Assembly (NCBI RefSeq): GCF_015674855.1
Contig: NZ_JADMLG010000020.1
Coordinates: forward strand, 1-64,000
Direction of reading: 5' to 3'
Length of the DNA: 64,000 nt
From: Nocardia bovistercoris
GTDB lineage: Bacteria > Actinomycetota > Actinomycetes > Mycobacteriales > Mycobacteriaceae
Shown: positions 51,564 through 60,954 of the stretch, piece by piece
How the letters are laid out: every line of letters begins with the position of its first letter
Position numbering within the stretch: the first letter of the stretch is position 1
Notes under the pieces: generated by a model
The model's input: only the letters and a program-made list of their open reading frames with translations
Told to the model about the DNA's origin: nothing
Database searches by the model: none
Made by a program: the position numbers and the translations under genes

Positions 51564-52522
51564 GCCAGCCGAGCCGGGAAGAACATCATCTGCAACTGGC
51601 TGACGAGGAGGTTGGTCAAGAATATGCAGAACACGCTCAGCACCACCGAGGCGTTCACCGCGTTGGCCACGCCTTTGGGCCCGCCTTTGGCCTCGAGGCC
51701 GCGCACGCTCGCGATAAGTACCACGATGGCCGCGAACAACAGCGTCTTCACAACCGAGAAGGCCAGATCGGTCGGTGTCGCGAACGCGCCGAAGGACTGC
51801 CAGAAACTACCCGGCACAACGTTGTTGACATTCGCCGAGATCAACAGCCCGGCGAAGACACCCGCGAAGACGATGATGATGCACAGCATGGGGGCGATGG
51901 CGATCATCGCGAGGAAGCGTGGCATGACCAGGCGCTCCACCGGATCGACGCCCATCACACGCATCGCGTCGATCTCCTCGCGGATCGCCCTCGCGCCGAG
52001 ATCGGAGGCGATGGCGGATGCCGCGGCGCCGCTCATGAGCAATCCGGCGGCCATCGGCGCGCCTTGGCCGACCACACCGAGCCCGCTCGCCGCGCCCGCC
52101 AGCGAATTCGCCCCGACCTGATTCATGATCCCGCCGACTTGGACCGACACTTCCGCACCGATCGGAATGGCCATCAGCAACGCGGGCAGCGCGGTGACTT
52201 TCAGCAGCGACCACATCTGGTCGACCAATTCCTTGACCGGCATTCTCATACCGACGATATCGACGATCGAATACCGGACGACGGATGCGGTCAACTGCAC
52301 CGATCTGCCCAGCGTCGACAGGCTTTGCGCGGGAGCCTTCGAAATATATTCGGCGACACGCTGCGCGGACGACCGGCGCGGCTCCGGTTCGCGACCATTT
52401 TCCAGCGACGATACGGGCGATTCGCCGTGCGCGACGGGTCCCGCGCTGAATATTCGGCCGGTGCTCACCGTAGGGCGCGATGATCGGTCGGCCACTTCGG
52501 CGGGATCACCTTCGAGTTTCAT
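51560..52522 (-). CDS. YrbE-family permease A of the Mce system
   Basis: 320-residue MlaE/YrbE permease. The hallmark SDLGARAIREEIDAMRVMG is intact and about five membrane segments follow. It has an N-terminal hydrophilic extension of roughly 70 residues (EPRRSSAQRVAEYISKAPAQ) longer than in many YrbE proteins. The ATG at 52522 has GGAG ten bases upstream; the reading from 52636 would add an Arg/Gly-rich leader and is not preferred. First gene of the operon, 154 bp downstream of a well-formed promoter (52676-52704). Confidence 0.93.
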   Translation of the reverse strand: MKLEGDPAEVADRSSRPTVSTGRIFSAGPVAHGESPVSSLENGREPEPRRSSAQRVAEYISKAPAQSLSTLGRSVQLTASVVRYSIVDIVGMRMPVKELVDQMWSLLKVTALPALLMAIPIGAEVSVQVGGIMNQVGANSLAGAASGLGVVGQGAPMAAGLLMSGAAASAIASDLGARAIREEIDAMRVMGVDPVERLVMPRFLAMIAIAPMLCIIIVFAGVFAGLLISANVNNVVPGSFWQSFGAFATPTDLAFSVVKTLLFAAIVVLIASVRGLEAKGGPKGVANAVNASVVLSVFCIFLTNLLVSQLQMMFFPARLA

Positions 52523-52675
52523 TGTTTCGATACTCCGTTTTCCACGATGACCGTGCCCCCGCTCCTCGGACGGTGGAGCGCGAAGAAGGCCGTGACCGCC
52601 TGTGCGATCGCATCCGAAACGCGGGCCGCGATGCACGCCTCCCGCACGGAGTAATAGTGTCGCGCCTCACAGAGG

Positions 52676-52715
52676 AGGCTACTTCATGTTACGTGTTACG
52701 TCAATCGTAATTTGT
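52676..52715 (-). promoter_or_regulatory. mce operon promoter with shared 18-bp element
   Basis: On the minus strand: -35 TTGACG (52704-52699), 17-bp spacer, -10 TAGCCT (52681-52676). Overlapping the -35 is the inverted repeat TTACG-ATTGA-CGTAA. The 18-mer ACAAATTACGATTGACGT (52715-52698) occurs identically before the SDR gene at 61492-61509, with the same -35, the same 17-bp spacer and a TAG-initial -10. Confidence 0.65.
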
Positions 52716-52850
52716 AAAGCTCACACGCCCGACGCTCGAGGGCCGGTGCGGGATCAATTCGATTGGTATGAAATATTTTTCATTCAATCGAGGCCGCCGC
52801 TCGGTACCACCCTCGCCGTCGCGAACTACTGTCGGCTCGCGCCGGTCGCA

Positions 52851-53696
52851 CTATCGGTCGAACAGCACGGGCAGCCCGTCCGCGACCGAATCGGCGAAAA
52901 CCGGCTCGCGCTTGGCCAGAAAGGCGTCGACTCCTTCGCGCAGATCGCCCGATCTCGCGCGCGCGTGGATACCGCGCGATTCCGCGTGATGCGCGACTTC
53001 GGGACTCTCGGCGCCGAGCATGCGCCACAGCAGTTCTCGCGTCATAGCCACCGACACCGGCGACGTCCCGGCCACCAACGATCGCGCGATCTCGAGCGCA
53101 CGCGGCAGCAGCCGCTCGGGCGGGAGCACCTCGCTGACCAGTCCGTGGTCCAATGCCTCCGAGGCCGAGACCATTCGGCCACTCAGCGTCCACGTCAACG
53201 CGGTGGAAATGCCGACGATTCTCGGCAGGAACCACGAGGAACACGCCTCGGGAACCAGCCCGCGGCGCGTGAACACGAAGCCGAAACGCGCGGTGTCGGA
53301 GGCTATCCGAATATCGGCGGGCAAGGTGCTCGTCACGCCGACGCCGACCGCGGGACCGTTGACGGCGACGACCACGGGTTTGTACGAACGATGGATACGC
53401 AGCGATACCTCACCACCGACGTCGGGTGGGATGGCACCGGCGTCATCGGATTCGGCGACGAAGGTGTCCGCGCCGTCGACGAGGTCGGCGCCCGCGCAGT
53501 AGGCGCGGCCCGATCCGGTCATGACGATCGCGCGTACCCCGTCGTCGCGGTCGCATTCGTCGAACGCGGCGAGCAGCTCGTCACGCATCTGCCGATTGAA
53601 CGCGTTCAGCCGATCCGGGCGATGCAGGCGAATCACGGCGATCTCGCCGTCGCGGTCGAGTCGTACGACCCGCGCGATCCCAGCCGCCGACGTCAT
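52851..53696 (-). CDS. Enoyl-CoA hydratase/isomerase
   Basis: 281-residue crotonase-fold protein. The oxyanion segments are SGRAYCAGADL and NGPAVGVGVTSTLPADIRIA, and FTRRGLVPEACSSWFLPRIVG contains the Glu position of hydratases. It would hydrate or isomerise an enoyl-CoA in beta-oxidation-type catabolism. The ATG at 53696 overlaps the stop of the acyl-CoA ligase gene (ATGA), so ligase and hydratase are made together. A 328-bp stretch between its stop and the mce start holds the mce promoter. Confidence 0.92.
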   Translation of the reverse strand: MTSAAGIARVVRLDRDGEIAVIRLHRPDRLNAFNRQMRDELLAAFDECDRDDGVRAIVMTGSGRAYCAGADLVDGADTFVAESDDAGAIPPDVGGEVSLRIHRSYKPVVVAVNGPAVGVGVTSTLPADIRIASDTARFGFVFTRRGLVPEACSSWFLPRIVGISTALTWTLSGRMVSASEALDHGLVSEVLPPERLLPRALEIARSLVAGTSPVSVAMTRELLWRMLGAESPEVAHHAESRGIHARARSGDLREGVDAFLAKREPVFADSVADGLPVLFDR

Positions 53697-55210
53697 CGCA
53701 GTTTCTCGAACCGGTCTGCGACGTCCCGATATTCGGCGCGGATGGCGGTCTTCGACAGCTTGCCGCTCGGCAGTCTCGGCAGCGGCTCGTCCCTGATGAT
53801 CACATATCGCGGCACCTTGTAATCGGCCACGAGACGATCACAGTGCTCGATGATCGCGGCTTCGTCGACATCGCCGCTGACCTTCACGATCGCGGCCGGG
53901 GTCTCACCGAATCGGGGGTCGGCGGCCGCGATCACCGCGACCTCCTCGACACCGTCGATACCTCCGATGACCCGTTCCAATTCGACCGGGGAGATGTTGA
54001 TGCCTCCGGTGATGATGAGGTCTTTCAAGCGGTCGACGAACCGCAGTCGACCTTCTTCGTCTCGGCTACCGAGATCACCACTGTGCAGCCAGCCTTCGCG
54101 CAGCGCCGTCGCGGTCGATTCCGCGTCGTTCCAGTATCCCGGCGTCACCCCGGGGCCACGCAGCAGGATCTCGCCCTCGACCCCCGGCCCGGCGGTGCCG
54201 CCGTCCTCGGTGACGACCTTCACCTCGGTGAAGATGGAACCCGTGCCGCAGGAATCCGGGTGCTCGCCTGCCTCTCGGACCAGCGTCGCGGTGGCGACGC
54301 CACCGGCCTCGGTCATACCGTAGATCTGCCGCAGCGCGACCCCCTTCTTCGCCCACCGCTCGAGCAGTGCGACCGGCACCGCGGCGCCACCGACGATGGC
54401 GGTCCGCAGCGAACTCAGATCCGCGTCCTCGAATTCGCCCGACCGCGAGATCGCCTCGAAGATCAGCGGGACGCCGAACAGGGCCTGCACGTCGTGCTCG
54501 GCGAGCAGTCGGGCCGCTCTGCCCGGCACGAATTCCTCCTCGATGACGATCTTGCCCCCGAGCACGATGGTCATGAGCAGGCCCCACACCAGCCCCGGTG
54601 TGAACACCAGCGGCAGGACCAGCAGAGTCGTGCTTCCCGGGCGCAGCCCTTCCTCGACGAGGGACGCTTCGAAGACGATGCTCAAGAGGGTGCGATTGGT
54701 GCAGATCACCCCCTTGGACAGCCCCGTCGAGCCGCTGGTGAACAGCAGCGCCGCGGGTTCGTCCGGCTCCGGGTCGACACGGAAGTCGTCGGCCTCGCCC
54801 GCGCGCAGCGCGACGAACTCCTCGAATTCGATGGAGGCGAACGCCCCGCCCAGACTCCTCGTCTCGTCGACCGAGTCGACGAATTCGCCGGGCAGAACGA
54901 CCGCGGTGATGCCCGCGTCGTCGACCACCTTGCGCAGTTCGGCCGGTTTCAACCGCGGGTTGAGCGGCACCAGGACGGCGCCCGCCTTCATCGCGCCGAT
55001 GGCGATGGCGGACCAGGCCGAGGAATTCGGCCCGAGCACGCCGACGCGAACTCCGTTCCCGAATCCTCGGTCCACGAGCGATCGCGCGATCCGACTCGAC
55101 CAGTTCTGCAACTCCCGGTAGGTCAGCGCGTCGTCGCCGACGACGATCGCGGTCGTATCCCCCTTGGCGCGAGCCCACCAGCTCAGGGCGGATCCGATTG
55201 TCGCTGCCAT
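53693..55210 (-). CDS. Acyl-CoA ligase (AMP-forming)
   Basis: 505-residue ANL-family ligase with LLFTSGSTGLSKGV, IYGMTEAGGV, LHSGDLGSRDEEG and the C-terminal catalytic Lys in LPSGKLSKTAIR. It activates a carboxylic acid as its CoA thioester at the start of degradation. An AGGAG lies eleven bases before the ATG at 55210. The promoter region carries a palindrome and one copy of the CTAC-N5-TTAG element. Chain-length or aromatic preference cannot be read from the sequence; context (Rieske oxygenase, P450, mce) suggests a bulky hydrophobic acid. Confidence 0.93.
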   Translation of the reverse strand: MAATIGSALSWWARAKGDTTAIVVGDDALTYRELQNWSSRIARSLVDRGFGNGVRVGVLGPNSSAWSAIAIGAMKAGAVLVPLNPRLKPAELRKVVDDAGITAVVLPGEFVDSVDETRSLGGAFASIEFEEFVALRAGEADDFRVDPEPDEPAALLFTSGSTGLSKGVICTNRTLLSIVFEASLVEEGLRPGSTTLLVLPLVFTPGLVWGLLMTIVLGGKIVIEEEFVPGRAARLLAEHDVQALFGVPLIFEAISRSGEFEDADLSSLRTAIVGGAAVPVALLERWAKKGVALRQIYGMTEAGGVATATLVREAGEHPDSCGTGSIFTEVKVVTEDGGTAGPGVEGEILLRGPGVTPGYWNDAESTATALREGWLHSGDLGSRDEEGRLRFVDRLKDLIITGGINISPVELERVIGGIDGVEEVAVIAAADPRFGETPAAIVKVSGDVDEAAIIEHCDRLVADYKVPRYVIIRDEPLPRLPSGKLSKTAIRAEYRDVADRFEKLR

Positions 55211-55266
55211 GATTTTCTCAACTCCTAGTCGTGGTACCCGACGCGAGGCGGGCCACCCGATCGAAC

Positions 55267-55300
55267 GTGACGCGCGTCACTATTTATCTAATGGCGGTAG
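55267..55300 (-). promoter_or_regulatory. Ligase promoter: CTAC-N5-TTAG element and 14-bp palindrome
   Basis: Read on the minus strand, CTACCGCCATTAG (55300-55288) is followed by AAT-rich sequence and the perfect palindrome GTGACGCGCGTCAC (55280-55267). Both lie 57-90 bp upstream of the ligase ATG. The first element recurs at 57363-57375 and 60955-60967. Likely regulator sites. Confidence 0.6.
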
Positions 55301-55310
55301 TTTAAACGAG

Positions 55311-56273
55311 TCAGAGGTCGAGCACCAGCCGCCTGCCGCGGCAGCGTGACACGCAGATCATCATCGCGTCGCCCGCCGCTCGCTCCTGCTCGGTCAGCAC
55401 CGAATCGCGATGATCGGGCGCACCTGCGAGCACCGCGACCTCACAAGTCCCACAGGTGCCTTCCAGACACGAGAACTCGACCGAGACCCCGGTGCGTCGC
55501 AGCGCGTCGACAATGCTCTCGGACGCCCCGACGGAGAGCGTAGTACCGGTGCGACCCAATTCGACCTCGAACGCCCGATCGACCACACGCTCGCCTGTCG
55601 CCTTCGGCGCGAACCGCTCGACGTGGACATCGATGCCGCGCTCACGACCCAGTTCCTCCACCGCCGAGAGCAACGGTTCGGGGCCACAGCAGTAGACGGC
55701 GACGCCCGCGTCGGTGGCGTCGAACGCGCCCGCGATATCGAGCAACCCGGCCTCGTCCTGCGGGTGGATCTCGACGCTGTCGGGAAAGGCGCGAACCAGT
55801 TCTTCGGCGAACGCCATACCCGAACGCCTGCGACCGCCGTACACCAATCGCCACGGGGCGCCGAGTCGCTCGACACCGCGCACCATGGGCAGCAGTGGCG
55901 TGATTCCGATTCCACCGGCGATGAACAGATACGACGGCGCCTCAACGAGCGCGAAATGATTACGCGGCCCGCCGATTTCGAGAATGGCACCTTCTCGGAG
56001 CTCGTCGTGGACGAAGACCGAGCCGCCTCGCCCGGAATCCTCACGAAGTACCGCGATCGTCACCGCATCGGCGTCGGCCGGGTCACCGCACAGCGAGTAC
56101 TGGCGAACCAGGCCGGGGCCGAGTACCAGATCGATATGCGCACCCGGCTCCCACGACGGCACATCGCCGCCGTCGATATCGGCGAGTCGCACCGTTACGA
56201 CGCCGTCGGCGACTGTCTTCTTGTCGACCAGCCGCATCCGCCGCGGCGGCAGGCCGATCATGACCTCACTCAT
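55311..56273 (-). CDS. Phthalate-dioxygenase-type reductase (flavin, NAD, plant-type 2Fe-2S)
   Basis: 320-residue electron-transfer protein. A flavin domain (RQYSLCGDPAD) is followed by an NAD domain (LFIAGGIGITPLLPMV) and a C-terminal plant-type ferredoxin whose Cys ligands are in CLEGTCGTCE and the later CVSRC. This domain order is that of phthalate dioxygenase reductase and VanB. It is the expected partner of the Rieske oxygenase at 57423-58592, passing electrons from NADH. It lies between the ligase and the GNAT genes on the minus strand; the Rieske gene is on the other strand, 1.1 kb away. Confidence 0.93.
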   Translation of the reverse strand: MSEVMIGLPPRRMRLVDKKTVADGVVTVRLADIDGGDVPSWEPGAHIDLVLGPGLVRQYSLCGDPADADAVTIAVLREDSGRGGSVFVHDELREGAILEIGGPRNHFALVEAPSYLFIAGGIGITPLLPMVRGVERLGAPWRLVYGGRRRSGMAFAEELVRAFPDSVEIHPQDEAGLLDIAGAFDATDAGVAVYCCGPEPLLSAVEELGRERGIDVHVERFAPKATGERVVDRAFEVELGRTGTTLSVGASESIVDALRRTGVSVEFSCLEGTCGTCEVAVLAGAPDHRDSVLTEQERAAGDAMMICVSRCRGRRLVLDL

Positions 56274-56331
56274 CGGTGTTCACTCCCAACAGAATCCACA
56301 TTCCCAACCTGCGCACCGAATGCCGGACCGG

Positions 56332-57321
56332 TCATCCACGCCGATCGGCAGGCGGCTCGGCCCACTCCCCCACCTGATAGCAGGCGTGCGCCTGCTCCTG
56401 CTCGAACGACAGCAGGCGCGACATTCGCACCGCGCCCTCGTCGGACGGGTCCACGCGCATCCGGGCCAATTGCGCGCCGCTGTCGCGAAGCCGCTCGAGC
56501 GCGCGAGTCAGCAGAGCGGCGCCGAGCCCCACCCCTCTGGCATCGGCGCGCAGGACCAGCGCACGCACCGAGGCGGCTCGCAGTTCCGAGTGCTCGTGCA
56601 GTCGGGTATCGAACCACACGAAACCCAGGTCCCCACCGGTCGCATCGGAGGCTGTGAGCACCGCGCCCGCGTGCTCGGCGTATTCGGCGCGCAGCCGATC
56701 GACCTGCGAGTCGTTCAGATCCGCGTGCTCCAGAACGTCGCGCACACACGCGTCCGCCGTCGATCGATCGGGCGGCTCATCGATCGTCACCCCGCCCGGA
56801 ACCACCGCCGCGTCGAGCGGCGCCGCGAACGGTCCGTCCAGGTGGCGCAGCACGGTCCACAGTCGCGCCACCGGCCGCACGCCGAACCGCCGAGTCAACC
56901 GTGCCGCCGCGGGGTGATCGCCATATGCCCACGCGCGCAACGCCGTTGCCCCGGTCCCGCACCAGCCGCCCGGCGCCGACACCGCCAATCCCAACTCCTC
57001 GACCAGAGTCGTCGCGATACCGCGGGACCGATAGCGGGGATCGACCACGAGCGCGACACTCCCGTGACCGCCGCGCTCGATCGACAGTCGCAGGTAGGCC
57101 GCCATCACCATGGGCGTGTCGGCGCGGACGCTCAGGTCGCGACGCACCTTGATCGGCAGATGCCACACCGCATGCTCGCCACCTTCCCCCGAGGCCGCCT
57201 CCCACGGGTCGATCGTGGTGAAGCCCGCTTCCATGTCGTAACGGCCCGCGGCGGTGACCAGCGCCGACACTTCGGCTCCGGCACTGTCGTCGAGCCTGCG
57301 ACACCAGGCGTAAGTGATCAT
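56332..57321 (-). CDS. Tandem GNAT acetyltransferase (MshD-like)
   Basis: 329 residues with two GNAT folds in tandem. The second carries the acetyl-CoA loop RADARGVGLGAALLTRALER and the first a weaker VDPRYRSRGIATTLVEELG. Double-GNAT layout is that of mycothiol synthase (MshD), but mycothiol biosynthesis genes are not around, and the gene sits in a catabolic block, so a paralogue acting on another amine is equally possible. The ATG at 57321 has GGAGGAG upstream; the longer reading to 57457 is not needed. It diverges from the Rieske gene across 101 bp. Confidence 0.8.
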   Translation of the reverse strand: MITYAWCRRLDDSAGAEVSALVTAAGRYDMEAGFTTIDPWEAASGEGGEHAVWHLPIKVRRDLSVRADTPMVMAAYLRLSIERGGHGSVALVVDPRYRSRGIATTLVEELGLAVSAPGGWCGTGATALRAWAYGDHPAAARLTRRFGVRPVARLWTVLRHLDGPFAAPLDAAVVPGGVTIDEPPDRSTADACVRDVLEHADLNDSQVDRLRAEYAEHAGAVLTASDATGGDLGFVWFDTRLHEHSELRAASVRALVLRADARGVGLGAALLTRALERLRDSGAQLARMRVDPSDEGAVRMSRLLSFEQEQAHACYQVGEWAEPPADRRG

Positions 57322-57362
57322 CTCGCCGCACTCCTCCCAGAGCCTCCCGTTTACACATAAAC

Positions 57363-57375
57363 CTACATGAGTTAG
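57363..57375 (+). promoter_or_regulatory. CTAC-N5-TTAG element in GNAT/Rieske divergent promoter
   Basis: CTACATGAGTTAG followed by ATTTATAA, 48 bp before the Rieske start. Same 13-bp pattern and AT-rich flank as at 55288-55300 (minus strand) and 60955-60967. Confidence 0.55.
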
Positions 57376-57422
57376 ATTTATAAGGGAATCGCGACAGCTC
57401 AGCCAGACAATGGAGGAATGCC

Positions 57423-58592
57423 ATGACCGAGGTCGGGGCCCCACGCGAAGAACGCATCCGACGCGCGCTGACTCATCTGCGCAACGACACGACCGACGAG
57501 TACGAGCACATCACCTGGTTCGAGCCGGTGGAGTTCACCGATCCCGCGATCGCCGCTCGCGAACGCGACCTGATCTTCGGCGGATCACCGTCCATCGTCG
57601 CGCACGGCTCCGAGATCCCCCGCCCCGGAGATTTCTTCACCCTGCGAATGCCGAGGAACAACATCATCGTCGTGCGCCAGCGCGACGGCGGCGTGAAAGC
57701 GCTGGTCAACCTCTGCCGCCATCGCGGCGCCCTGGTGGAGAAGCAGGAGAAGGGCCGCTGCCGACTGTTCTCCTGCCCGTATCACCGGTGGTCCTACGAC
57801 ACCGACGGCAGCCTGCGCACCATCACCAGGGACAACACCTTCGGTCCGGCCGAGCGCGAGAATCTGGGGCTGATCGAACTGCCGACCGAGGAACGCCACG
57901 GCTTCGTCTGGGTGGTCGACGACGCCGACGCCACCATCGACGTCGCGGCGTGGCTCGGCCCCGAGATGGACGCCATCCTCGAATCCTACGAGTTGGCGGC
58001 GAAGATCTGCGTCCAGGCCGAAGGCTTCGACGAGCCGGTCAACTGGAAGATCATGCAGGACGCCTTCCTCGACGGCTACCACATCCAATACGCGCACCCC
58101 AACACCGCCGCCAAACACATCCACACCAATGTCATGGCCTTCGACGACTTCGGACGTCACTGCCGGTTCATCGCCCCCCGCAAATCCATCGACCGCTGGA
58201 TCGAAGAAGACCCGGGCGACCGCAGCCTCGCCTGCGACGTCACCGAAACCCACTTCCTGCTGCCCAACAGCACCTTGCTGCGCCAGCCCGACCACTTCCA
58301 GCTGCTCACCTTCCGCCCGCACCCCACCGATCCGCAGCGGTGCCGCATGGAGATGCGACTGATCGTTCCACCGGTCGAACAGACCGACATGACCGAAGAG
58401 CGATGGACCCGACTGTGGGACAAGAACTGGCAGATCCTGCTGGACGTCCTGCACGCGGAGGACTTCCCGCTGCTGCGCGACTCGCAGCGCGCGATGACCA
58501 GCGCCAGCGCGGGCCGCATGGTGCTCGGCCGCAACGAAATGGCCAACCAGGTGTTCCGGCGTGAAACCCGGAAACTGTTGGCCCCGCACTGA
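57423..58592 (+). CDS. Rieske non-haem iron oxygenase, alpha subunit
   Basis: 389-residue aromatic-ring-hydroxylase-type oxygenase. The Rieske cluster ligands are in CRHRG (near residue 97) and CPYHRW. The mononuclear iron site lies in EPVNWKIMQDAFLDGYHIQYAH, with two His and a later Asp (HAEDFPLL). No beta-subunit gene is adjacent, so it is probably a homotrimeric alpha-type enzyme (like phthalate or KshA-type oxygenases). It acts with the reductase at 55311-56273. The start is firm: GGAGG eight bases before the ATG. First gene of the rightward pair with the acyl-CoA dehydrogenase. Substrate unknown: aromatic, steroid or terpenoid ring. Confidence 0.94.
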   Translation: MTEVGAPREERIRRALTHLRNDTTDEYEHITWFEPVEFTDPAIAARERDLIFGGSPSIVAHGSEIPRPGDFFTLRMPRNNIIVVRQRDGGVKALVNLCRHRGALVEKQEKGRCRLFSCPYHRWSYDTDGSLRTITRDNTFGPAERENLGLIELPTEERHGFVWVVDDADATIDVAAWLGPEMDAILESYELAAKICVQAEGFDEPVNWKIMQDAFLDGYHIQYAHPNTAAKHIHTNVMAFDDFGRHCRFIAPRKSIDRWIEEDPGDRSLACDVTETHFLLPNSTLLRQPDHFQLLTFRPHPTDPQRCRMEMRLIVPPVEQTDMTEERWTRLWDKNWQILLDVLHAEDFPLLRDSQRAMTSASAGRMVLGRNEMANQVFRRETRKLLAPH

Positions 58593-58634
58593 CCGACGTG
58601 CGGGGCACATCGCCCCGACACGGGAAGGATCACT

Positions 58635-59786
58635 TTGAAGACAGACCTTTTCGACGGCGACCACCTGCTCTTCGCCGAAACCGTCCGCGGGTTCGTCGAA
58701 CGCCATGTCGTGCCGAAGATGGAGAAATGGGACTCCGAGCGTCTCATCGATCGCGACACCTGGCTCGCCGCGGGCGAACAGGGACTGCTCGGCCTCTCGG
58801 TTCCCGAGGAGTACGGCGGCCCCGGCGAGACCGACTATCGCTTCCGGGTGATCGTCCAGTCCGAGATCGCCCGCGTCGGCGCCGCCGCGCTCCAGTCGGG
58901 ATTCTCGACCAATGACGACATCGTGCTGAACTACTTGCTGCGCCACGCGAACTCCGAGCAGCGTGCGCGCTGGCTGCCGGGCTTCGTCACCGGCGCGACC
59001 ATCGGCGCGATCGCGATGACCGAGCCCGCGGCGGGCAGCGACCTGCGGGCCATCCGGACCACAGCCGTCGCCGACGGCGACACCTGGGTGCTCAACGGAT
59101 CCAAGACCTTCATCACCAGTGGCATCCTTGCCGATCTCGTCATCGTGTTCGCGATCACCGATCGCGCGGCGGGCTCCCGCGGCTTCAGTCTGTTCGTCGT
59201 CGAGGACGGGACACCCGGATTCAGCCGGGGACGCAAACTCGACAAAGTCGGCCTGCACGCCCAGGACACCGCCGAGTTGTTCTTCGACAATGTCCGGATT
59301 CCCGGCGCGAACCTGCTCGGCGAACTCGGCCAGGGCTTCGCCTACCTGATGCGGAGCCTGCCGCTCGAGCGACTCGGCATCGGGATCGCCGCGCAGATGT
59401 CCGCCGAAGCCGTACTCGCCTGGACCCTCGACTACGTGCGCGAGCGGCAGGCCTTCGGCAAGTCCATCGGCGAATTCCAAGGGCTCGGATTCACCCTCGC
59501 GGAATTGCAGACCGCGGTCGAGGTCTCGCGCGCCTATATGGACCGGTGCGTTCGCGAATACAACGCGGGCGAGCTCACCGCCGTCGATGCCGCGAAAGCG
59601 AAACTGTGGGCAACCGAGTTGCAGGGCAAGGTGATCGACGCGGGCGTCCAGATGCACGGCGGGTACGGCTACATGATGGAGTACCCCGTCGCGAAAGCCT
59701 ACGTGGACGCGCGGATCCAGCGGATATACGGCGGCACCAACGAGATCATGAAGCAGATCATCCATCGAGACCTGCTCGGTCGATGA
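58635..59786 (+). CDS. Acyl-CoA dehydrogenase
   Basis: 383-residue FAD-dependent dehydrogenase: AMTEPAAGSDLRAIRT (substrate/FAD loop), LNGSKTFITSG, the RQAFGKSIGEFQ segment and the C-terminal RIYGGTNEIMKQII. The Gly-Gly before Thr-Asn, rather than Glu-Gly, is the pattern of FadE/LCAD-type enzymes whose catalytic Glu lies elsewhere. It makes the alpha,beta-double bond for the hydratases encoded nearby. The start codon is TTG at 58635, with GGAAGGA six bases upstream; no better in-frame start exists. Confidence 0.94.
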   Translation: MKTDLFDGDHLLFAETVRGFVERHVVPKMEKWDSERLIDRDTWLAAGEQGLLGLSVPEEYGGPGETDYRFRVIVQSEIARVGAAALQSGFSTNDDIVLNYLLRHANSEQRARWLPGFVTGATIGAIAMTEPAAGSDLRAIRTTAVADGDTWVLNGSKTFITSGILADLVIVFAITDRAAGSRGFSLFVVEDGTPGFSRGRKLDKVGLHAQDTAELFFDNVRIPGANLLGELGQGFAYLMRSLPLERLGIGIAAQMSAEAVLAWTLDYVRERQAFGKSIGEFQGLGFTLAELQTAVEVSRAYMDRCVREYNAGELTAVDAAKAKLWATELQGKVIDAGVQMHGGYGYMMEYPVAKAYVDARIQRIYGGTNEIMKQIIHRDLLGR

Positions 59787-60086
59787 GCCTCGCCCGTCGG
59801 CGGCGCGTCTCGGGTATCCCGATCACCACGGCAGATCCGGACTCGTCGTCGAACCGGCTGGCACCTGCCGACCGCGCGGCCGAACGGCCGGACGATCGAG
59901 CGACATCCTCGGCGCTCCAGGTGATCGGGAAGCTCCCATCGCGACATCGGGCGCCACGTCGGCGGTATCCCGCGTCACACATACCACTCTATACATAAGA
60001 CAACTTTTGTCAAACGTCTAGCGATATTTGTAATACAGCTCCGGGCCTGCGTTGGCTGCGACCGTGTCATGAGCCACCAGCACCCG
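59787..60086. other. 300-bp convergent intergenic region
   Basis: Lies between the convergent dehydrogenase and hydratase genes. No gene is supported. The right part (59981-60040) is unusually AT-rich and includes the inverted repeat GACAA-CTT-TTGTC at 59999-60011. On the minus strand it shows TTGACA followed 16 bases later by TAGAGT, a promoter-like pair with no gene to serve. Confidence 0.4.
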
Positions 60087-60851
60087 TCACCGCCCCTGCC
60101 AGCGCGGAGCCCGTTTCTCGGCGAACGCGCGCGCACCTTCCCGCGCGTCCTGTGATGCCAGCACCTTCGCGACCGCTTGTTCCTGCGCGGCGAACCCCTC
60201 GGCGTCGACCCAACGCGCCGCACCGGCGACGATCTGTTTGGTGGCCTCGACCGCCAGCGGCGCGTTGCACGCGATCCGCATCGCGAGTTCCCTGGCGTCC
60301 GCCACAGCGGCGCCCGGTTCGGACAAGACATTCACCAGCCCGTACCGATGTCCGTCCACGGCGGAGAGCGGCTCACCGGTCAGTGCGATCTGCATCGCCA
60401 ACTGGTAGGGCAGCGTTTTCGGAAGCCGCAACAGACCGCCCGCCGCCGCGACGAGCCCGCGTTTGACCTCCGGAATCCCGAATCGCGCGGTGCGCGATGC
60501 CACGATCAGATCGGCGCTGAGGGCGAGTTCGAAACCACCCGCGAGCGCCCAACCTTCGACCGCGGCGATCAGGGGTTTGGTCGGCGGCCGTTCGACGAGG
60601 CCACCGAAACCACGGCCACGGACGAGCGGGGCCTCGCCGCGCAGGAACGCCTCGAGATCCATACCGGAGCAGAACGTGCCCCCGGCGCCGGTGAGGATGC
60701 CGACCACGAGATCGGAACGGCCCTCGAACTCGTCCACGGCGGCGGCGATTCCCCGCGCTGTCACGCGGTCTATGGCGTTGCGCACCTCGGGGCGGTTGAT
60801 CGTGATCACCGCGATCCCGTCGCCGAATTCCGTCAGAACTGTGTCGGTCAT
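60087..60851 (-). CDS. Enoyl-CoA hydratase/isomerase
   Basis: 254-residue crotonase-family protein with oxyanion segments GGTFCSGMDLEAFL and EGWALAGGFELALSADLIVA and the Glu-containing GIPEVKRGL. All residues expected of a hydratase are present. The ATG at 60851 has GAGGAGGAAG just upstream. A CTAC-N5-TTAG element lies 104 bp upstream. It and the hydratase at 52851 probably act at different steps of the same or linked pathways. Confidence 0.93.
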   Translation of the reverse strand: MTDTVLTEFGDGIAVITINRPEVRNAIDRVTARGIAAAVDEFEGRSDLVVGILTGAGGTFCSGMDLEAFLRGEAPLVRGRGFGGLVERPPTKPLIAAVEGWALAGGFELALSADLIVASRTARFGIPEVKRGLVAAAGGLLRLPKTLPYQLAMQIALTGEPLSAVDGHRYGLVNVLSEPGAAVADARELAMRIACNAPLAVEATKQIVAGAARWVDAEGFAAQEQAVAKVLASQDAREGARAFAEKRAPRWQGR

Positions 60852-60954
60852 ACTTCCTCCTCGGAACGCGGTACGCGTGCGAAATGCGCCGCAGGTGGCT
60901 GACGCCGGACTATGCGAACATCGACCGGATACCGGCCGTCAACTCAGCATATAT

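Noticed and set aside
52602..53822. 406-codon open frame on the plus strand
   Set aside because: Antisense to the enoyl-CoA hydratase and across the mce promoter; no recognisable protein.
57585..59765. 726-codon open frame on the minus strand
   Set aside because: Antisense to the Rieske oxygenase and acyl-CoA dehydrogenase genes; both sense frames are full-length family members.
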